A stretch of DNA of 64,000 nucleotides from Streptomyces hyderabadensis (GCF_020404845.1 NZ_JAIOJZ010000032.1:1-64000), one strand, 5' to 3'; counted from the stretch's first letter, positions 8,908-17,848 are shown. Notes: generated from the sequence alone by a model not told the origin. Numbers and translations are program-made.

Positions 8908-9573
8908 TCAGCCGAGCCAGCCCGGCCGCACCAGTCCCGACTCGTAGGCCAGGACGACCAGTTGTGCCCGGTCGCGGGCGCCCAGCTTCACCATGGTGCG
9001 GCTGACGTGGGTCTTGGCGGTCAGCGGGCTGACGACCAGCCGGCGGGCGATCTCCTCGTTGGACAGTCCGATGCCGACCAGGGCCATCACCTCGCGCTCC
9101 CGCTCGGTCAGCCGGGCCATCTCGCCGGCCGCCGCGGGCTCTTTGGAACGCGCCGCGAACTCGGCGATCAGCCGGCGCGTCACCCCCGGCGACAGCAGGG
9201 CGTCACCGTCCACCACCGCCCGCACGGCGCGCAGCAGTTCCGCGGGCTCGGTGTCCTTGACCAGGAAGCCGGAGGCGCCGGAACGGATCGCCTCGAAGAC
9301 GTACTCGTCGAGTTCGAAGGTGGTGAGCATGACCACCTTCACGTCGCGCAGCCCCGGGTCGCCGGTGATCCGCCGGGTCGCGGCGAGGCCGTCGAGCAGG
9401 GGCATGCGGATGTCCATGAGGACGACGTCGGGGCGCAGTTCGCGGATCGAGCGGACCGCCTCCTCGCCGTCCGCGGCCTCGGCGACCACCTCGATGTCCG
9501 GCTGCGCGTCCAGCAACGCCCGGAACCCGGCCCGGACCAGTGACTGGTCGTCGGCGAGCAGTACGCGGATCAC
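8908..9573 (-). CDS. NarL/LuxR-type response regulator
   Basis: 221-residue response regulator: a receiver domain with acidic pocket D8-D9 and phosphoacceptor Asp54 in VVLMDIRMP, a conserved Lys in FLVKD, and a C-terminal LuxR helix-turn-helix (LTEREREVMALVGIGLSNEE). The GTG start overlaps the stop of the sensor kinase (GTGA), so it is the second gene of a coupled pair. Target genes are not evident; the divergent neighbours do not share a visible site. Confidence 0.94.
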   Translation of the reverse strand: MIRVLLADDQSLVRAGFRALLDAQPDIEVVAEAADGEEAVRSIRELRPDVVLMDIRMPLLDGLAATRRITGDPGLRDVKVVMLTTFELDEYVFEAIRSGASGFLVKDTEPAELLRAVRAVVDGDALLSPGVTRRLIAEFAARSKEPAAAGEMARLTEREREVMALVGIGLSNEEIARRLVVSPLTAKTHVSRTMVKLGARDRAQLVVLAYESGLVRPGWLG

Positions 9574-10817
9574 CGGTCGTCCTCCTTCGCGTGGGTCGTG
9601 CGCTTCACGTCGATCGGCAGGGCGGCCAGCACCCGGAAGCCGCCGTCGGGCCGCGGGCCCGCCTCGATGGTGCCACCCAGCGCCGCCGCGCGCTCCCGCA
9701 TCCCGGCCAGCCCGTTGCCGCTGCCGCCCGCCTCGGCGCCGGTCGCGGGACCGTCGTCGTCGACGCGCAGCAGCAGGGTGCCCCCGTCCCGGTCGAGGCG
9801 GACGCGCGCGTGCCGCGAACCGGAGTGCCGCACGACGTTGGTGAGCGCCTCCTGCACGATGCGGAAGGCGGCCAGGTCGGTACCCGGCGACAGCCGCGGC
9901 GGCTTTCCCACCACCTCGACGGTGAGACCCGCGCCCGCCGCCTGCTCGACCAGTTCGGGGAGCCGGTCGAGGCCGGGGGCCGGGGCGCGCGGCGCGTCCC
10001 CGGGCGTGCGCAGGGTGTCGAGCACCTGCCGCACCTCGCCGAGCGCCTCCTTGCTCTGGTCCTTGATGGTGCTCAGCGCGGTGCGGGCCTGTTCCGGGTC
10101 GGTGTCCAGGAGCGCCAGTCCGACGCCGGCCTGCACGTTGATGACGGAGATGCTGTGCGCGAGTACGTCGTGCAGCTCGCGGGCGATCCGCAGCCGCTCC
10201 TCGTCCGCCCGCCGCCGCGCCGCCTGGGCCCGCTCGGCCCGCTCCCGCGCCCACTGCTCACGGCGGGCCCGGGCCAGCTCCGACAGGGCGGCGATGGCCA
10301 CGACCCAGGCGGCGATCACGAGTTCCTGTCCCCAGGGCGCGGCCGAGTCCCCGGACGGCGGCAGCCACCGGTAGAGCCAGTGCGCCACGAGGGCGTGCCC
10401 GGCCCACAGCGTCCCCATCGCCGCCCACGCGGCCCTGCGGTGCCCGGCGACGACGGCGCTGAAGCAGGCCACGGCGACCGCCACGAACACCGGGCCGTAC
10501 GGGTATCCGGCGCCCAGGTAGACCAGGGTGGTGACCGCCGTGCCGAACACGACCGGCACCGGGTACCGCTGCCGCCACAGCAGCGCGGCCCCGGTCACGA
10601 ACAGCAGCGTGCGGGCGAAGGGGTCCAGGGCGGCCCGCTCACCCGCCTGGGCGTGAGCGGCGAAGTTCGAGCCGAACAGCACGAACGCCGTGATGAGCAC
10701 GGTGGACGGCCAGGGCCAACGCGGACGCCGTTCCTCGTCGCCCCGCGGGATGCCCCACGAGGGCCCGTGCCGCCACCACCGCGGCGCCCGGCCCTCGTGC
10801 TCGCGCTGTCCGTCCAT
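9570..10817 (-). CDS. Two-component sensor histidine kinase (HisKA_3 class)
   Basis: 415-residue membrane kinase. The first 35 residues are polar, followed by four to five membrane helices without a large external loop. Then come a coiled linker, the dimerisation box IARELHDVLAHSISVINVQA with the phosphorylated His near residue 216, and an HATPase domain with NVVRHS and GNGLAGMRERAAALGG. This is the NarX/LiaS/DesK-like class that pairs with NarL regulators. The ATG at 10817 is preferred because a -10-like TAGCGT ends seven bases upstream; a GTG at 10826 inside that box would add three residues. The signal sensed is unknown, probably a membrane or intramembrane cue. Confidence 0.9.
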   Translation of the reverse strand: MDGQREHEGRAPRWWRHGPSWGIPRGDEERRPRWPWPSTVLITAFVLFGSNFAAHAQAGERAALDPFARTLLFVTGAALLWRQRYPVPVVFGTAVTTLVYLGAGYPYGPVFVAVAVACFSAVVAGHRRAAWAAMGTLWAGHALVAHWLYRWLPPSGDSAAPWGQELVIAAWVVAIAALSELARARREQWARERAERAQAARRRADEERLRIARELHDVLAHSISVINVQAGVGLALLDTDPEQARTALSTIKDQSKEALGEVRQVLDTLRTPGDAPRAPAPGLDRLPELVEQAAGAGLTVEVVGKPPRLSPGTDLAAFRIVQEALTNVVRHSGSRHARVRLDRDGGTLLLRVDDDGPATGAEAGGSGNGLAGMRERAAALGGTIEAGPRPDGGFRVLAALPIDVKRTTHAKEDDR

Positions 10818-10956
10818 GTCCGCCACGCTAGACGCCGGGCCCCGCGGGCGGCGTCACCCGCGCGTGGTGATCACACGTACTCCCGGCGAAGTACACCCGC
10901 GCACGGCCGCGGCCCGCCCCGGGAACGTCAGGGGAAGCCAGACGTGCCCCGGGACG

Positions 10957-11685
10957 TCAGGGGAAGACCAGGCCGACCGAGTGGGCGAGCCGGTCCGCCG
11001 CGTGGCGGAAGAACGTCGGCCGGTCCTCCACGACCCGGTGGAACTGCCCGAACACCTCGAACCCGACCAGCCCGAACAGCTCGGCCCAGCACGCCACCAT
11101 CGCCGTCACGGTCTCGGGCGGCAGGTCGGGGGCGATGTCGGCGGCCATCCGGCGGGCCTCGGGGCGCAGTTCGGCGGGGATCACCGGCTTGGCGAGCCCC
11201 GTGCCCCGGTGCGCCTCGCGCAGGATACCGATGAGCACCTCGGCCACCCGGGCGGCGGCGGGGACGGTGTCCTGGGGCGCGGTGTAGCCGGGCACGGGCG
11301 ACCCGTAGATCAGCGCGTACTCGTGGGGGTGGGCCAGCGCCCAGACGCGCACCGCCTCGCACACCACGGTCCAGCGGCGTGCGGGTCCGAGGCCGGCCGC
11401 GGAGTCGTGCGCCGCCTCGGCCGCGCCGCCGAGCGAGTCGTAGGCGTCGATGATCAGGGCGGTCAGGAGGTCGTCCCGGCTGGGGAAGTAGCGGTAGAGG
11501 GCGGAGGAGGCCATGCCCAGCTCGCGGGCCACGGCCCGCAGGGACAGCTTGGCCGCGCCCTCCACGGCGAGCTGTGCGCGCGCCTCGGCCTTGATGGTGG
11601 CGGTGACCTCGATCCTGGCCCGGGCGCGGGCTCCCCGGGTTCCCCGGGCTGTCCGGTCTCCCCGGACTCCGTCTGCGGTGCTCAT
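10957..11685 (-). CDS. TetR-family transcriptional regulator
   Basis: 242-residue repressor. After a basic, arginine-rich leader the DNA-binding domain is seen around residues 35-75, including LSLRAVARELGMASSALYRY and a following FPSRDDLLTALI. The C-terminal ligand domain resembles the TetR_C_13/WHG-type group. The gene is divergent from a deazaflavin-type nitroreductase, and four copies of one palindrome fill the space between them. It probably represses itself and that oxidoreductase. Confidence 0.9.
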   Translation of the reverse strand: MSTADGVRGDRTARGTRGARARARIEVTATIKAEARAQLAVEGAAKLSLRAVARELGMASSALYRYFPSRDDLLTALIIDAYDSLGGAAEAAHDSAAGLGPARRWTVVCEAVRVWALAHPHEYALIYGSPVPGYTAPQDTVPAAARVAEVLIGILREAHRGTGLAKPVIPAELRPEARRMAADIAPDLPPETVTAMVACWAELFGLVGFEVFGQFHRVVEDRPTFFRHAADRLAHSVGLVFP

Positions 11686-11707
11686 GGGGCCAGTCTTCCA
11701 CGGTTTT

Positions 11708-11814
11708 GGAGCAGTGCACACAAACGAGAGCACTGCTCTTGCCTTTGCGCGGCACGGCGGTGCACACTGAGACCACGGAGCGAGAGCAGTGCTCACAAAA
11801 GAGAACAGCGCTCT
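11708..11814. promoter_or_regulatory. Four-copy TetR operator array
   Basis: Four versions of a 13-base palindrome approximating AGAGCAnTGCTCT lie at 11708-11720, 11727-11739, 11783-11795 and 11802-11814. They form two pairs; within each pair the copies are 19 bases apart and the pairs are 75 bases apart. The best copy, 11727-11739, is AGAGCACTGCTCT, symmetric around its centre. The array lies between a TetR gene and the divergent oxidoreductase, so TetR binding is the natural reading. Confidence 0.78.
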
Positions 11815-11891
11815 CTCTCGGACTCCGGCCGCGCCACCTGCCCCACCCCCGTCATGCCCACGCGCCCACGCCACGCCTACTGGAGGCCACC

Positions 11892-12347
11892 ATGTCGACG
11901 ACCGCGCCGTACTACCGCAAGGGCAGCCCGCTGAACGTCCGTCTGAACAGCGTCATCGGCCGGCTGGCGCGCCTCGGCATCAGCATCGCGGGCACCGCGG
12001 AGATGTCCGTGCGCGGCCGCAAGAGCGGGCGGATGCAGCGCATCCCGGTCAACCCGCACACCTACGAGGGCGCGCAGTACCTGGTCTCGGCGCGCGGCCA
12101 CTCGCAGTGGGTGCGCAACATGCGTGCCGCCGGCGGCGGTGAGCTGCGGGTGGGGCGCAAGGTGCGGGTGTTCACCGCGGTGGAGCTTCCCGACGAGGAG
12201 AAGCTCCCGATCCTGCGGACCTACCTGGCGAAGTGGGGCTGGGAGGTCAACCAGTACTTCAACGGGGTGACCGTGAAGTCCTCCGACGAGGAGCTGGCCG
12301 CGGCCGCCTGCGACCACCCGGTCTTCCGGATCGAGATCGGCAACTGA
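11892..12347 (+). CDS. Deazaflavin-dependent nitroreductase-like oxidoreductase
   Basis: 151-residue protein of the PF04075 family, the split-barrel group that includes mycobacterial Ddn and binds coenzyme F420. The family signature is visible as RGRKSGRMQRIPV (residues 38-50) followed by YLVSARGHSQWVRNMRA, which holds the cofactor phosphate. It likely reduces quinones or nitroaromatic-like compounds using F420H2. The ATG has GGAGG five bases upstream. Control by the divergent TetR protein is strongly suggested by the four palindromes upstream. Confidence 0.88.
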   Translation: MSTTAPYYRKGSPLNVRLNSVIGRLARLGISIAGTAEMSVRGRKSGRMQRIPVNPHTYEGAQYLVSARGHSQWVRNMRAAGGGELRVGRKVRVFTAVELPDEEKLPILRTYLAKWGWEVNQYFNGVTVKSSDEELAAAACDHPVFRIEIGN

Positions 12348-12365
12348 CCGGACGGCACGCCGGCG

Positions 12366-13670
12366 TCAGGCGCCGCTCTGCTCCCCCGCGGACGACTCGG
12401 ACGACTCGGAGGATGCGGACGGCGCGGACGTCTCGGAGGACGCGGACGTCTCGGACGGCGCGGGCCGCCGGTCCATCGCCCCCAGCGCCCGCTGCGCCAG
12501 CGGATGGCTGCGGACCAGCTCACCCAGCGAGGTCGATCCCTGCGTGATGTCCTTGAACGCCTTCCACGCCGGGCGGAAGCCGGTCAGGGCCGCGTGGAAG
12601 AGGCCCGGACGGCGCTCGAACACCGCCAGCATCCGCTTGCCAACGCTCATCTCCACGCCCAGACCGGCCTTGATCGCGAACGCGTAGTTCAGGGCCTGCC
12701 TGCGCGCGTCCACGGCGTCGTGCGCCTCGGAGATGCGCACCGCCCACTCCCCCGCGAGCCGTCCCGAGCGCAGCGCGAAGGAGATGCCCTCGCGGGTCCA
12801 CGGCTCCAGGAGCCCGGCCGCGTCCCCGCACACCAGGACCCGGCCGCGCGAGAGCGGCGAGTCGTCGGCGCGGCAGCGCGTCAGATGGCCGGAGGAGACG
12901 CTGGGTTCGAACCCGGACAGCCCGAGCCGGGCGACGAAGTCCTCCAGGTACCGCTTGGTCGCCGCGCCCTCGCCGCGCGCCGAGATCACCCCGACCGTCA
13001 GCGTGTCGCCCTTGGGGAAGACCCAGCCGTAACTGCCGGGGATCGGGCCCCAGTCGATGAGCACCCGGCCCTTCCAGTCCTCGGCGACCGTCTCCGGCAC
13101 CGGGATCTCCGCCTCCAGACCGAGGTCGACCTGGTCCAGCTTCACCCCGACGTGGGCGCCTATCCGGCTGGCGCTGCCGTCCGCGCCGACGACGGCCCGG
13201 GCCAGCACCGTCTCGCCGCCCTGGAGGACGACGGCCACCGTGCGCCGGTCCGGGACCGCCGACCCGTGCTGCTCCACCCGGGTCACCGTGGCCCCGGTGC
13301 GCAGCTCGGCGCCCGCCTTCTGGGCGTGCTCGACCAGCTGCAGGTCGAACTCGGGCCGGTTGATCAGCCCGAACAGCATCTGCCGGGAGCGCCTGGTCCG
13401 GGTGAAGCGCCCGTTGTTCGAGAAGGTCACCGCGTGCACGCGGTCCTGGAGGGGCAGCTCGAAGCCGGGCGGGAGGGTGTCGCGCGAGGGGCCGATGATG
13501 CCGCCGCCGCACGTTTTGTAGCGGGGCAGTTCGGCCTTCTCCAGCAACAGGACGCGCCGCCCCGCGACCGCCGCCGCGTAGGCGGCCGAGGCCCCCGCCG
13601 GTCCCGCGCCCACCACGACCACGTCCCAGACCTGACGCGCGTCGTCCGCCGAAGAGTTCTCGCTGCTCAC
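12366..13670 (-). CDS. Geranylgeranyl reductase-family FAD oxidoreductase
   Basis: 434-residue flavoprotein. The N-terminal FAD fold is shown by VVVGAGPAGASAAYAAAVAG (residues 18-37), the substrate-side motif RYKTCGGGI and the second FAD motif VLVCGDAAGLLEPWTREGIS. Members reduce isoprenoid double bonds, for example in menaquinone or lipid tails, or act as related oxidoreductases. The start is a GTG with no clear ribosome site. The last 30 residues are almost only Ser, Glu, Thr and Ala, encoded by a run of GACTCGG-like repeats at 12391-12460, probably a disordered tail. It is convergent with the nitroreductase gene, 18 bases away. Confidence 0.88.
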   Translation of the reverse strand: MSSENSSADDARQVWDVVVVGAGPAGASAAYAAAVAGRRVLLLEKAELPRYKTCGGGIIGPSRDTLPPGFELPLQDRVHAVTFSNNGRFTRTRRSRQMLFGLINRPEFDLQLVEHAQKAGAELRTGATVTRVEQHGSAVPDRRTVAVVLQGGETVLARAVVGADGSASRIGAHVGVKLDQVDLGLEAEIPVPETVAEDWKGRVLIDWGPIPGSYGWVFPKGDTLTVGVISARGEGAATKRYLEDFVARLGLSGFEPSVSSGHLTRCRADDSPLSRGRVLVCGDAAGLLEPWTREGISFALRSGRLAGEWAVRISEAHDAVDARRQALNYAFAIKAGLGVEMSVGKRMLAVFERRPGLFHAALTGFRPAWKAFKDITQGSTSLGELVRSHPLAQRALGAMDRRPAPSETSASSETSAPSASSESSESSAGEQSGA

Positions 13671-13814
13671 GATGGTCTACTGCTCCGATCAAACCGCCTG
13701 CCGCACCTGACCCCCGCATCCTACGGCGGGCATCGCCGCAGGCCACTGTGGGAGGATCGGCCCGTCATTCCAAGTACTCCTTGGTACAACGTCGCACCCA
13801 CAAGGAGCGTGCCC

Positions 13815-15170
13815 ATGTCGTCGAATCCGGTCGCCGAGACCGTCGCTTCGCTGATGCCCCGCGCGAAGGAGGAACTGGCCGCGCTGGTGGCCTTCAAGTC
13901 GGTGGCCGACTTCGAGCAGTTCCCGCGCAGCGAGAGCGTGGGCGCCGCCAACTGGATAGCGGCGGCCCTGCGCGCCGAGGGTTTCCAGGACGTGGAGCTG
14001 CTGGACACGCCGGACGGCACCCAGTCGGTGTACGGGTACCTGCCCGGCCCCGAGGGCGCGAAGACGGTGCTGCTCTACGCCCACTACGACGTGCAGCCCC
14101 CGCTGGACGAGGCCGGCTGGGCCACCCCGCCCTTCGAGCTGACCGAGCGCGGCGGCCGCTGGTACGGGCGGGGCGCCGCGGACTGCAAGGGCGGCGTGCT
14201 GATGCACCTGCTGGCCCTGCGCGCGCTCAAGGCGAACGGGGGCGTGCCGGTGCACGTCAAGGTCATCGCCGAGGGTTCCGAGGAGCAGGGCACGGGCGGC
14301 CTGGAGCGGTACGCCGAGGCGCACCCCGAGCTGCTGGCCGCCGACACCATCGTCATCGGCGACGCGGGCAACTTCCGCGTCGGCCTGCCGACGGTCACCT
14401 CCACGCTGCGCGGCATGACGATGCTGCGCGTGCAGGTCGACACGCTCGAAGGCAACCTGCACTCCGGCCAGTTCGGCGGTGCGGCGCCGGACGCGCTGGG
14501 CGCCCTGATCCGTGTACTGGACTCGCTGCGGGCCGAGGACGGCTCGACGACCGTCGACGGGCTCGCGGCGGACAGCGCGTGGGAGGGCCTGGCCTACGAC
14601 GAGGAGCAGTTCCGGCGGGACGCGCGGGTGCTGGACGGCGTGCAGCTGATCGGTTCCGGCTCGGTCGCCGACCGGATCTGGGCGCGGCCCGCCGTCACCG
14701 TGCTCGGCATCGACTGCCCGCCGGTCGTCGGCGCCACCCCGTCGGTGCAGGCGAGCGCGCGGGCGCTGGTGAGCCTGCGGGTGCCGCCGGGCGTGGACGC
14801 CGCCGAGGCCACCAAGCTGCTCCGGGCCCACCTGGAGTCGCGGACGCCGTGGGGCGCGCGGGTCGCCGTCGAGCAGATCGGCCAGGGCCAGCCGTTCCGC
14901 GCCGACACCACGAGCCCCGCGTACCAGGCCATGGCGGACGCGATGGCGGTGGCGTACCCGGGCGAGGAGATGCAGTACGCCGGTCAGGGCGGCTCCATCC
15001 CGCTGTGCAACACCCTGGCCTCCCTCTACCCGGAGGCGGAGATCCTGCTGATCGGCCTGAGTGAGCCGGAGGCCCAGATCCACGCCGTGAACGAGAGCGT
15101 GTCCCCCGAGGAACTGGAGCGGCTGTCGGTGGCGGAGGCCCACTTCCTGCGCAACTACGCGGCGAGCTGA
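13815..15170 (+). CDS. M20-family dipeptidase
   Basis: 451-residue zinc peptidase of the M20/M25/M40 family, cytoplasmic. Metal ligands and catalytic residues are seen in LYAHYDVQP (H90, D92), GRGAADCKGG, EGSEEQGTGG (E156-E157) and near the end GGSIPLCNTL and IHAVNES. The central lid domain (about 190-330) has the usual dimerisation fold. It should hydrolyse dipeptides or acylated amino acids. The ATG has AAGGAG seven bases upstream. A small inverted repeat, CCAAG with CTTGG at 13769-13784, precedes it and may be an operator. Confidence 0.92.
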   Translation: MSSNPVAETVASLMPRAKEELAALVAFKSVADFEQFPRSESVGAANWIAAALRAEGFQDVELLDTPDGTQSVYGYLPGPEGAKTVLLYAHYDVQPPLDEAGWATPPFELTERGGRWYGRGAADCKGGVLMHLLALRALKANGGVPVHVKVIAEGSEEQGTGGLERYAEAHPELLAADTIVIGDAGNFRVGLPTVTSTLRGMTMLRVQVDTLEGNLHSGQFGGAAPDALGALIRVLDSLRAEDGSTTVDGLAADSAWEGLAYDEEQFRRDARVLDGVQLIGSGSVADRIWARPAVTVLGIDCPPVVGATPSVQASARALVSLRVPPGVDAAEATKLLRAHLESRTPWGARVAVEQIGQGQPFRADTTSPAYQAMADAMAVAYPGEEMQYAGQGGSIPLCNTLASLYPEAEILLIGLSEPEAQIHAVNESVSPEELERLSVAEAHFLRNYAAS

Positions 15171-15401
15171 GCCCGGTCCCGTCGCGCTGCTCCCGGGCCC
15201 GTCCCGCGTTCCGCCGTCGGCGCGGGTGCCTCGCCAGGTCGGCGGGGCCCCGCCCGCGGTCGTCGCGGGGAGGTCGTCGTACGGGCGGCCGACGGCCCTC
15301 GACGCGGAGGTGGCCCGTTCCGGTCCCGGGCTTGGGATGACCGCGCGGACCGGGGATGCACCGCGTGCTTCGGCGCGGATCCACGGGGCGGCGGGCCCGC
15401 G

Positions 15402-16445
15402 TCAGCCGACCGGCGTGCCGGCCTCCAGGTAGTGGGCGGCGCCGCGCTCCCGGGCCCGCAGCGCCCAGCGCAGCCGCTGGTAGCGGACCGGGGGCAGCAG
15501 GGCGGCGGCCTCGTCCTCGGTGGCGAAGCACCAGGCGCGCAGTTCGGCGCCGGGCAGCAGGACCCGGTCGGCGTCCGCGGAGCCGAGCCGGCCGCCGTCG
15601 AACAGCAGCCGCAGACCGCCGCGGGCAGGGGGCGCCGGCGGTTCCCAGTCGACGACCAGCAGGGCCGGCACGTCGTCGAGGCTGAGCCCGGTCTCCTCGG
15701 TGACCTCGCGCATGCCGGCGCGGGCCGGTGCCTCACCGGGTTCGACGACGCCGCCGGGGAACTCCCAGCCGGGCTTGTAGGTGGGGTCGACGAGCAGGAT
15801 CCGGTCCCGTTCGTCGAAGAGCAGGACGCCGGCGGCGACGGTCTCACCGGTGGGTTCCGGTGTCTGCACGATCTCGCAGGCGGGCACGGCGCCCGTGCCG
15901 ACGGCCTCGGCGACCCGGACCGCGGCCTCGTACGGGGTCAGCGCGCCGGTGTCGACGGGATGGGCGTCGGCGGTGAGCCAGGAGGCGAGGGCGGCGCGGT
16001 AGGGCTCGATGTGGTCGTAGGACCACTGCCGGACCCGCATCTCGCCGTCGGGCAGGTCCTGCGGAGTCCCACGGCTCGCTATTCGCTCCCGCAGGATCGT
16101 TTCGGCCGGGGCCAGCAGGACGTGCCGGACCTCGATCCGACGGGCGGCGAGACCGCCGAAGATCTCGTCCCGGTACTCCTGGCGCAGCAGGGTCGCCGGG
16201 ACCACGAGCGTCCCGCCGAGGTCGGCGAGGAGCGCGGCCGCCGTGTCGATCACCAGTCGGCGCCAGATCGGCAGGTCCTGGAAGTCGCCCACCTCGGCCA
16301 GGCGTTTGGGCGGCAGCAGGTGCGCGAGCGCCCCGCCGATGACCTCGGGGTCGAAGAGCGTGCTGTTCGGGATCAGTTCGATCAGTTCCCGTGCGGTAGT
16401 GGTCTTCCCCGCACCGAACGCGCCGTTGATCCAGACGACGGTCAC
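15402..16445 (-). CDS. P-loop kinase and Nudix hydrolase fusion protein
   Basis: 347 residues with two domains. Residues 1-180 are a P-loop nucleotide-binding domain with Walker A GAFGAGKTT (8-16) and a lid arginine-rich segment, similar to small-molecule or zeta-like kinases. Residues 200-347 are a Nudix domain with the full signature GGVVEPGEAPARAGMREVT followed by EETGL. Nudix enzymes cleave nucleoside diphosphates linked to another group. Fusion suggests that the kinase product or a related nucleotide is processed by the hydrolase. The GTG start has GAGGGGG just upstream. The neighbours do not reveal the substrate. Confidence 0.88.
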   Translation of the reverse strand: MTVVWINGAFGAGKTTTARELIELIPNSTLFDPEVIGGALAHLLPPKRLAEVGDFQDLPIWRRLVIDTAAALLADLGGTLVVPATLLRQEYRDEIFGGLAARRIEVRHVLLAPAETILRERIASRGTPQDLPDGEMRVRQWSYDHIEPYRAALASWLTADAHPVDTGALTPYEAAVRVAEAVGTGAVPACEIVQTPEPTGETVAAGVLLFDERDRILLVDPTYKPGWEFPGGVVEPGEAPARAGMREVTEETGLSLDDVPALLVVDWEPPAPPARGGLRLLFDGGRLGSADADRVLLPGAELRAWCFATEDEAAALLPPVRYQRLRWALRARERGAAHYLEAGTPVG

Positions 16446-16539
16446 AGGTCCCCCTCTTCTGTTGGCCCCCTGTGGCTTGCCCGCTTCACCCTGCCACGGA
16501 AACCAGCCCAGTTGGGGGCGGGAAAACGGGCATATGACA

Positions 16540-16573
16540 GCGGCGCCACGCCCCTCGGGGGGTGTGGCGCCGC
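16540..16573 (-). terminator. Stem-loop terminator of the small secreted protein gene
   Basis: Arms GCGGCGCCACGCCCC (16540-16554) and GGGGTGTGGCGCCGC (16559-16573) pair over 15 bases with one G-U, closing a TCGG tetraloop. It lies 38 bases after the stop of the minus-strand small gene. There is no T run, as usual for Streptomyces. Confidence 0.75.
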
Positions 16574-16611
16574 ACGGTGCCCACCGGGCGCACCGGCCCG
16601 GCCGGAGGGTG

Positions 16612-16806
16612 TCAGCCCGGCTGTCCCAGGGCGTCGTCGTCGAGGGTCAGGCTCTCGGTGGCGACGGTGTCCTGCAGGGTACTGACGGTGTCGTCCACCC
16701 CGAGGCCGAGCGGGAGGTCGGCGGGGGCGGCGTGGGACGGGCTGACGGCCGCGACCACGAAGCCGGTGGCGAGGGACGCGAGGGCGAGCATGCTGCGCTT
16801 CTTCAT
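16612..16806 (-). CDS. Small exported protein of unknown function
   Basis: 64 residues. A typical Sec signal peptide is visible: MKKRSM, a hydrophobic core LALASLATGFVVAAV and a probable cleavage after SHA (about residue 26). The mature peptide of about 38 residues is acidic and has no cysteine; it contains short hydrophobic-acidic segments (LPLGLGVDDTVSTLQ). A GGGGC precedes the ATG at a suitable distance, and a strong terminator follows. I do not recognise the family. It could be a secreted structural or signalling peptide, or a minor surface protein. Confidence 0.7.
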   Translation of the reverse strand: MKKRSMLALASLATGFVVAAVSPSHAAPADLPLGLGVDDTVSTLQDTVATESLTLDDDALGQPG

Positions 16807-16894
16807 GCCCCGTTCAACTACGCAGCCGCGCCGGGGTCACGGTCTGCCCCGGGGAAGCCTCCGCGGACGCCGCGCCGGAACGGCTCTCCGGGGC

Positions 16895-17848
16895 TCAGAC
16901 GTGCGCGGGCGGCTGGGCCGGGGTCCGCGAGAGCGCCGCCGCGGCCGCGCCGACCAGCCCGGCGTCCGTCCCCATCTGGGCCGGCACGACCGCGAGGCGC
17001 TGGACGAAGGACAGCGTCGCGTAGTCGGTGAGGGCCTTGCGGAGGGGAGCGAAGAGGACGTCCCCCGCCTTGCCCACTCCCCCGCCGACCACGGCGATGT
17101 CGATCTCGACGAGGGTCGCGGTGGCGGCGATGCCGGCGGCCAGCGCCTGGGCGGCCCGTTCGAAGGAGGCGACGGCGACGGGGTCGCCGAGGCGGGCGGC
17201 GGCGGCGACCGCGGCGGCGGAGGTGTCGCCGTCCGGGCCGGGCCGCCAGCCGGCGTCCAGGGCGCGCCGGGCGATGTTGGGGCCGCTCGCGATGCGCTCC
17301 ACGCAGCCGCGCGCGCCGCACGGGCAGGGGTCGCCGTCCAGGTCGACGCTGATGTGGCCGATGTGGCCGGCGTTGCCGGTCGGCCCGGGGTGCAGCCGGC
17401 CGCCGAGCACCAGGCCGCCGCCGACGCCGGTCGAGACCACCATGCACAGCGCGTTGTCGTGGCCCCGGGCGGCGCCCTGCCAGTGTTCGGCCGCCGTGAT
17501 GGCCACCCCGTCCCCGATCAGCTCCACCGGCAGCCCGCCGGAGGCGGCCCGGACCCGCCGGACCAGCGGGTAGTCGCGCCAGCCGGGCACGTTCACCGGG
17601 CTGACGGTGCCGGCCGAGGCGTCCACCGGGCCCGCGCTGCCGATGCCGACGGCCGTGGCCCGACCCCACAGGGGCGACGCGGTCAGTTCCGCGAGCACGG
17701 CCTCGACGGCCTCCATCACGGTGTCACCGTCCTCCCGGGCGGGTGTCGCACGCTGTGCGCGCGCCTGGATGCGGCCGTGGCCGTCCACCAGTGCGCCGGC
17801 GATCTTGGTGCCGCCGATGTCCAGCGCTGCCACGAGGTCGGTGTGCAT
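16895..17848 (-). CDS. ROK-family sugar kinase (glucokinase-like)
   Basis: 317-residue cytoplasmic kinase. The phosphate-binding motif ALDIGGTKIAGALVDGHG opens the protein, a second ATP motif VVSTGVGGGLVLGGRL lies near residue 140, and the ROK zinc site is intact: AGHIGH followed by CPCGARGCVE. Members phosphorylate glucose, N-acetylglucosamine or related sugars. There is no DNA-binding domain, so it is an enzyme rather than a ROK repressor. It is divergent from a LacI regulator and has GGGGAGA before the ATG, so the pair probably forms one sugar-responsive unit. Confidence 0.92.
   Translation of the reverse strand: MHTDLVAALDIGGTKIAGALVDGHGRIQARAQRATPAREDGDTVMEAVEAVLAELTASPLWGRATAVGIGSAGPVDASAGTVSPVNVPGWRDYPLVRRVRAASGGLPVELIGDGVAITAAEHWQGAARGHDNALCMVVSTGVGGGLVLGGRLHPGPTGNAGHIGHISVDLDGDPCPCGARGCVERIASGPNIARRALDAGWRPGPDGDTSAAAVAAAARLGDPVAVASFERAAQALAAGIAATATLVEIDIAVVGGGVGKAGDVLFAPLRKALTDYATLSFVQRLAVVPAQMGTDAGLVGAAAAALSRTPAQPPAHV

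Noticed and set aside
12504..15170. A single 888-codon plus-strand frame covering the flavoprotein and the M20 gene
   Set aside because: Only the part from 13815 has family motifs and a ribosome site; the first 430 codons are antisense to the geranylgeranyl reductase-like gene.
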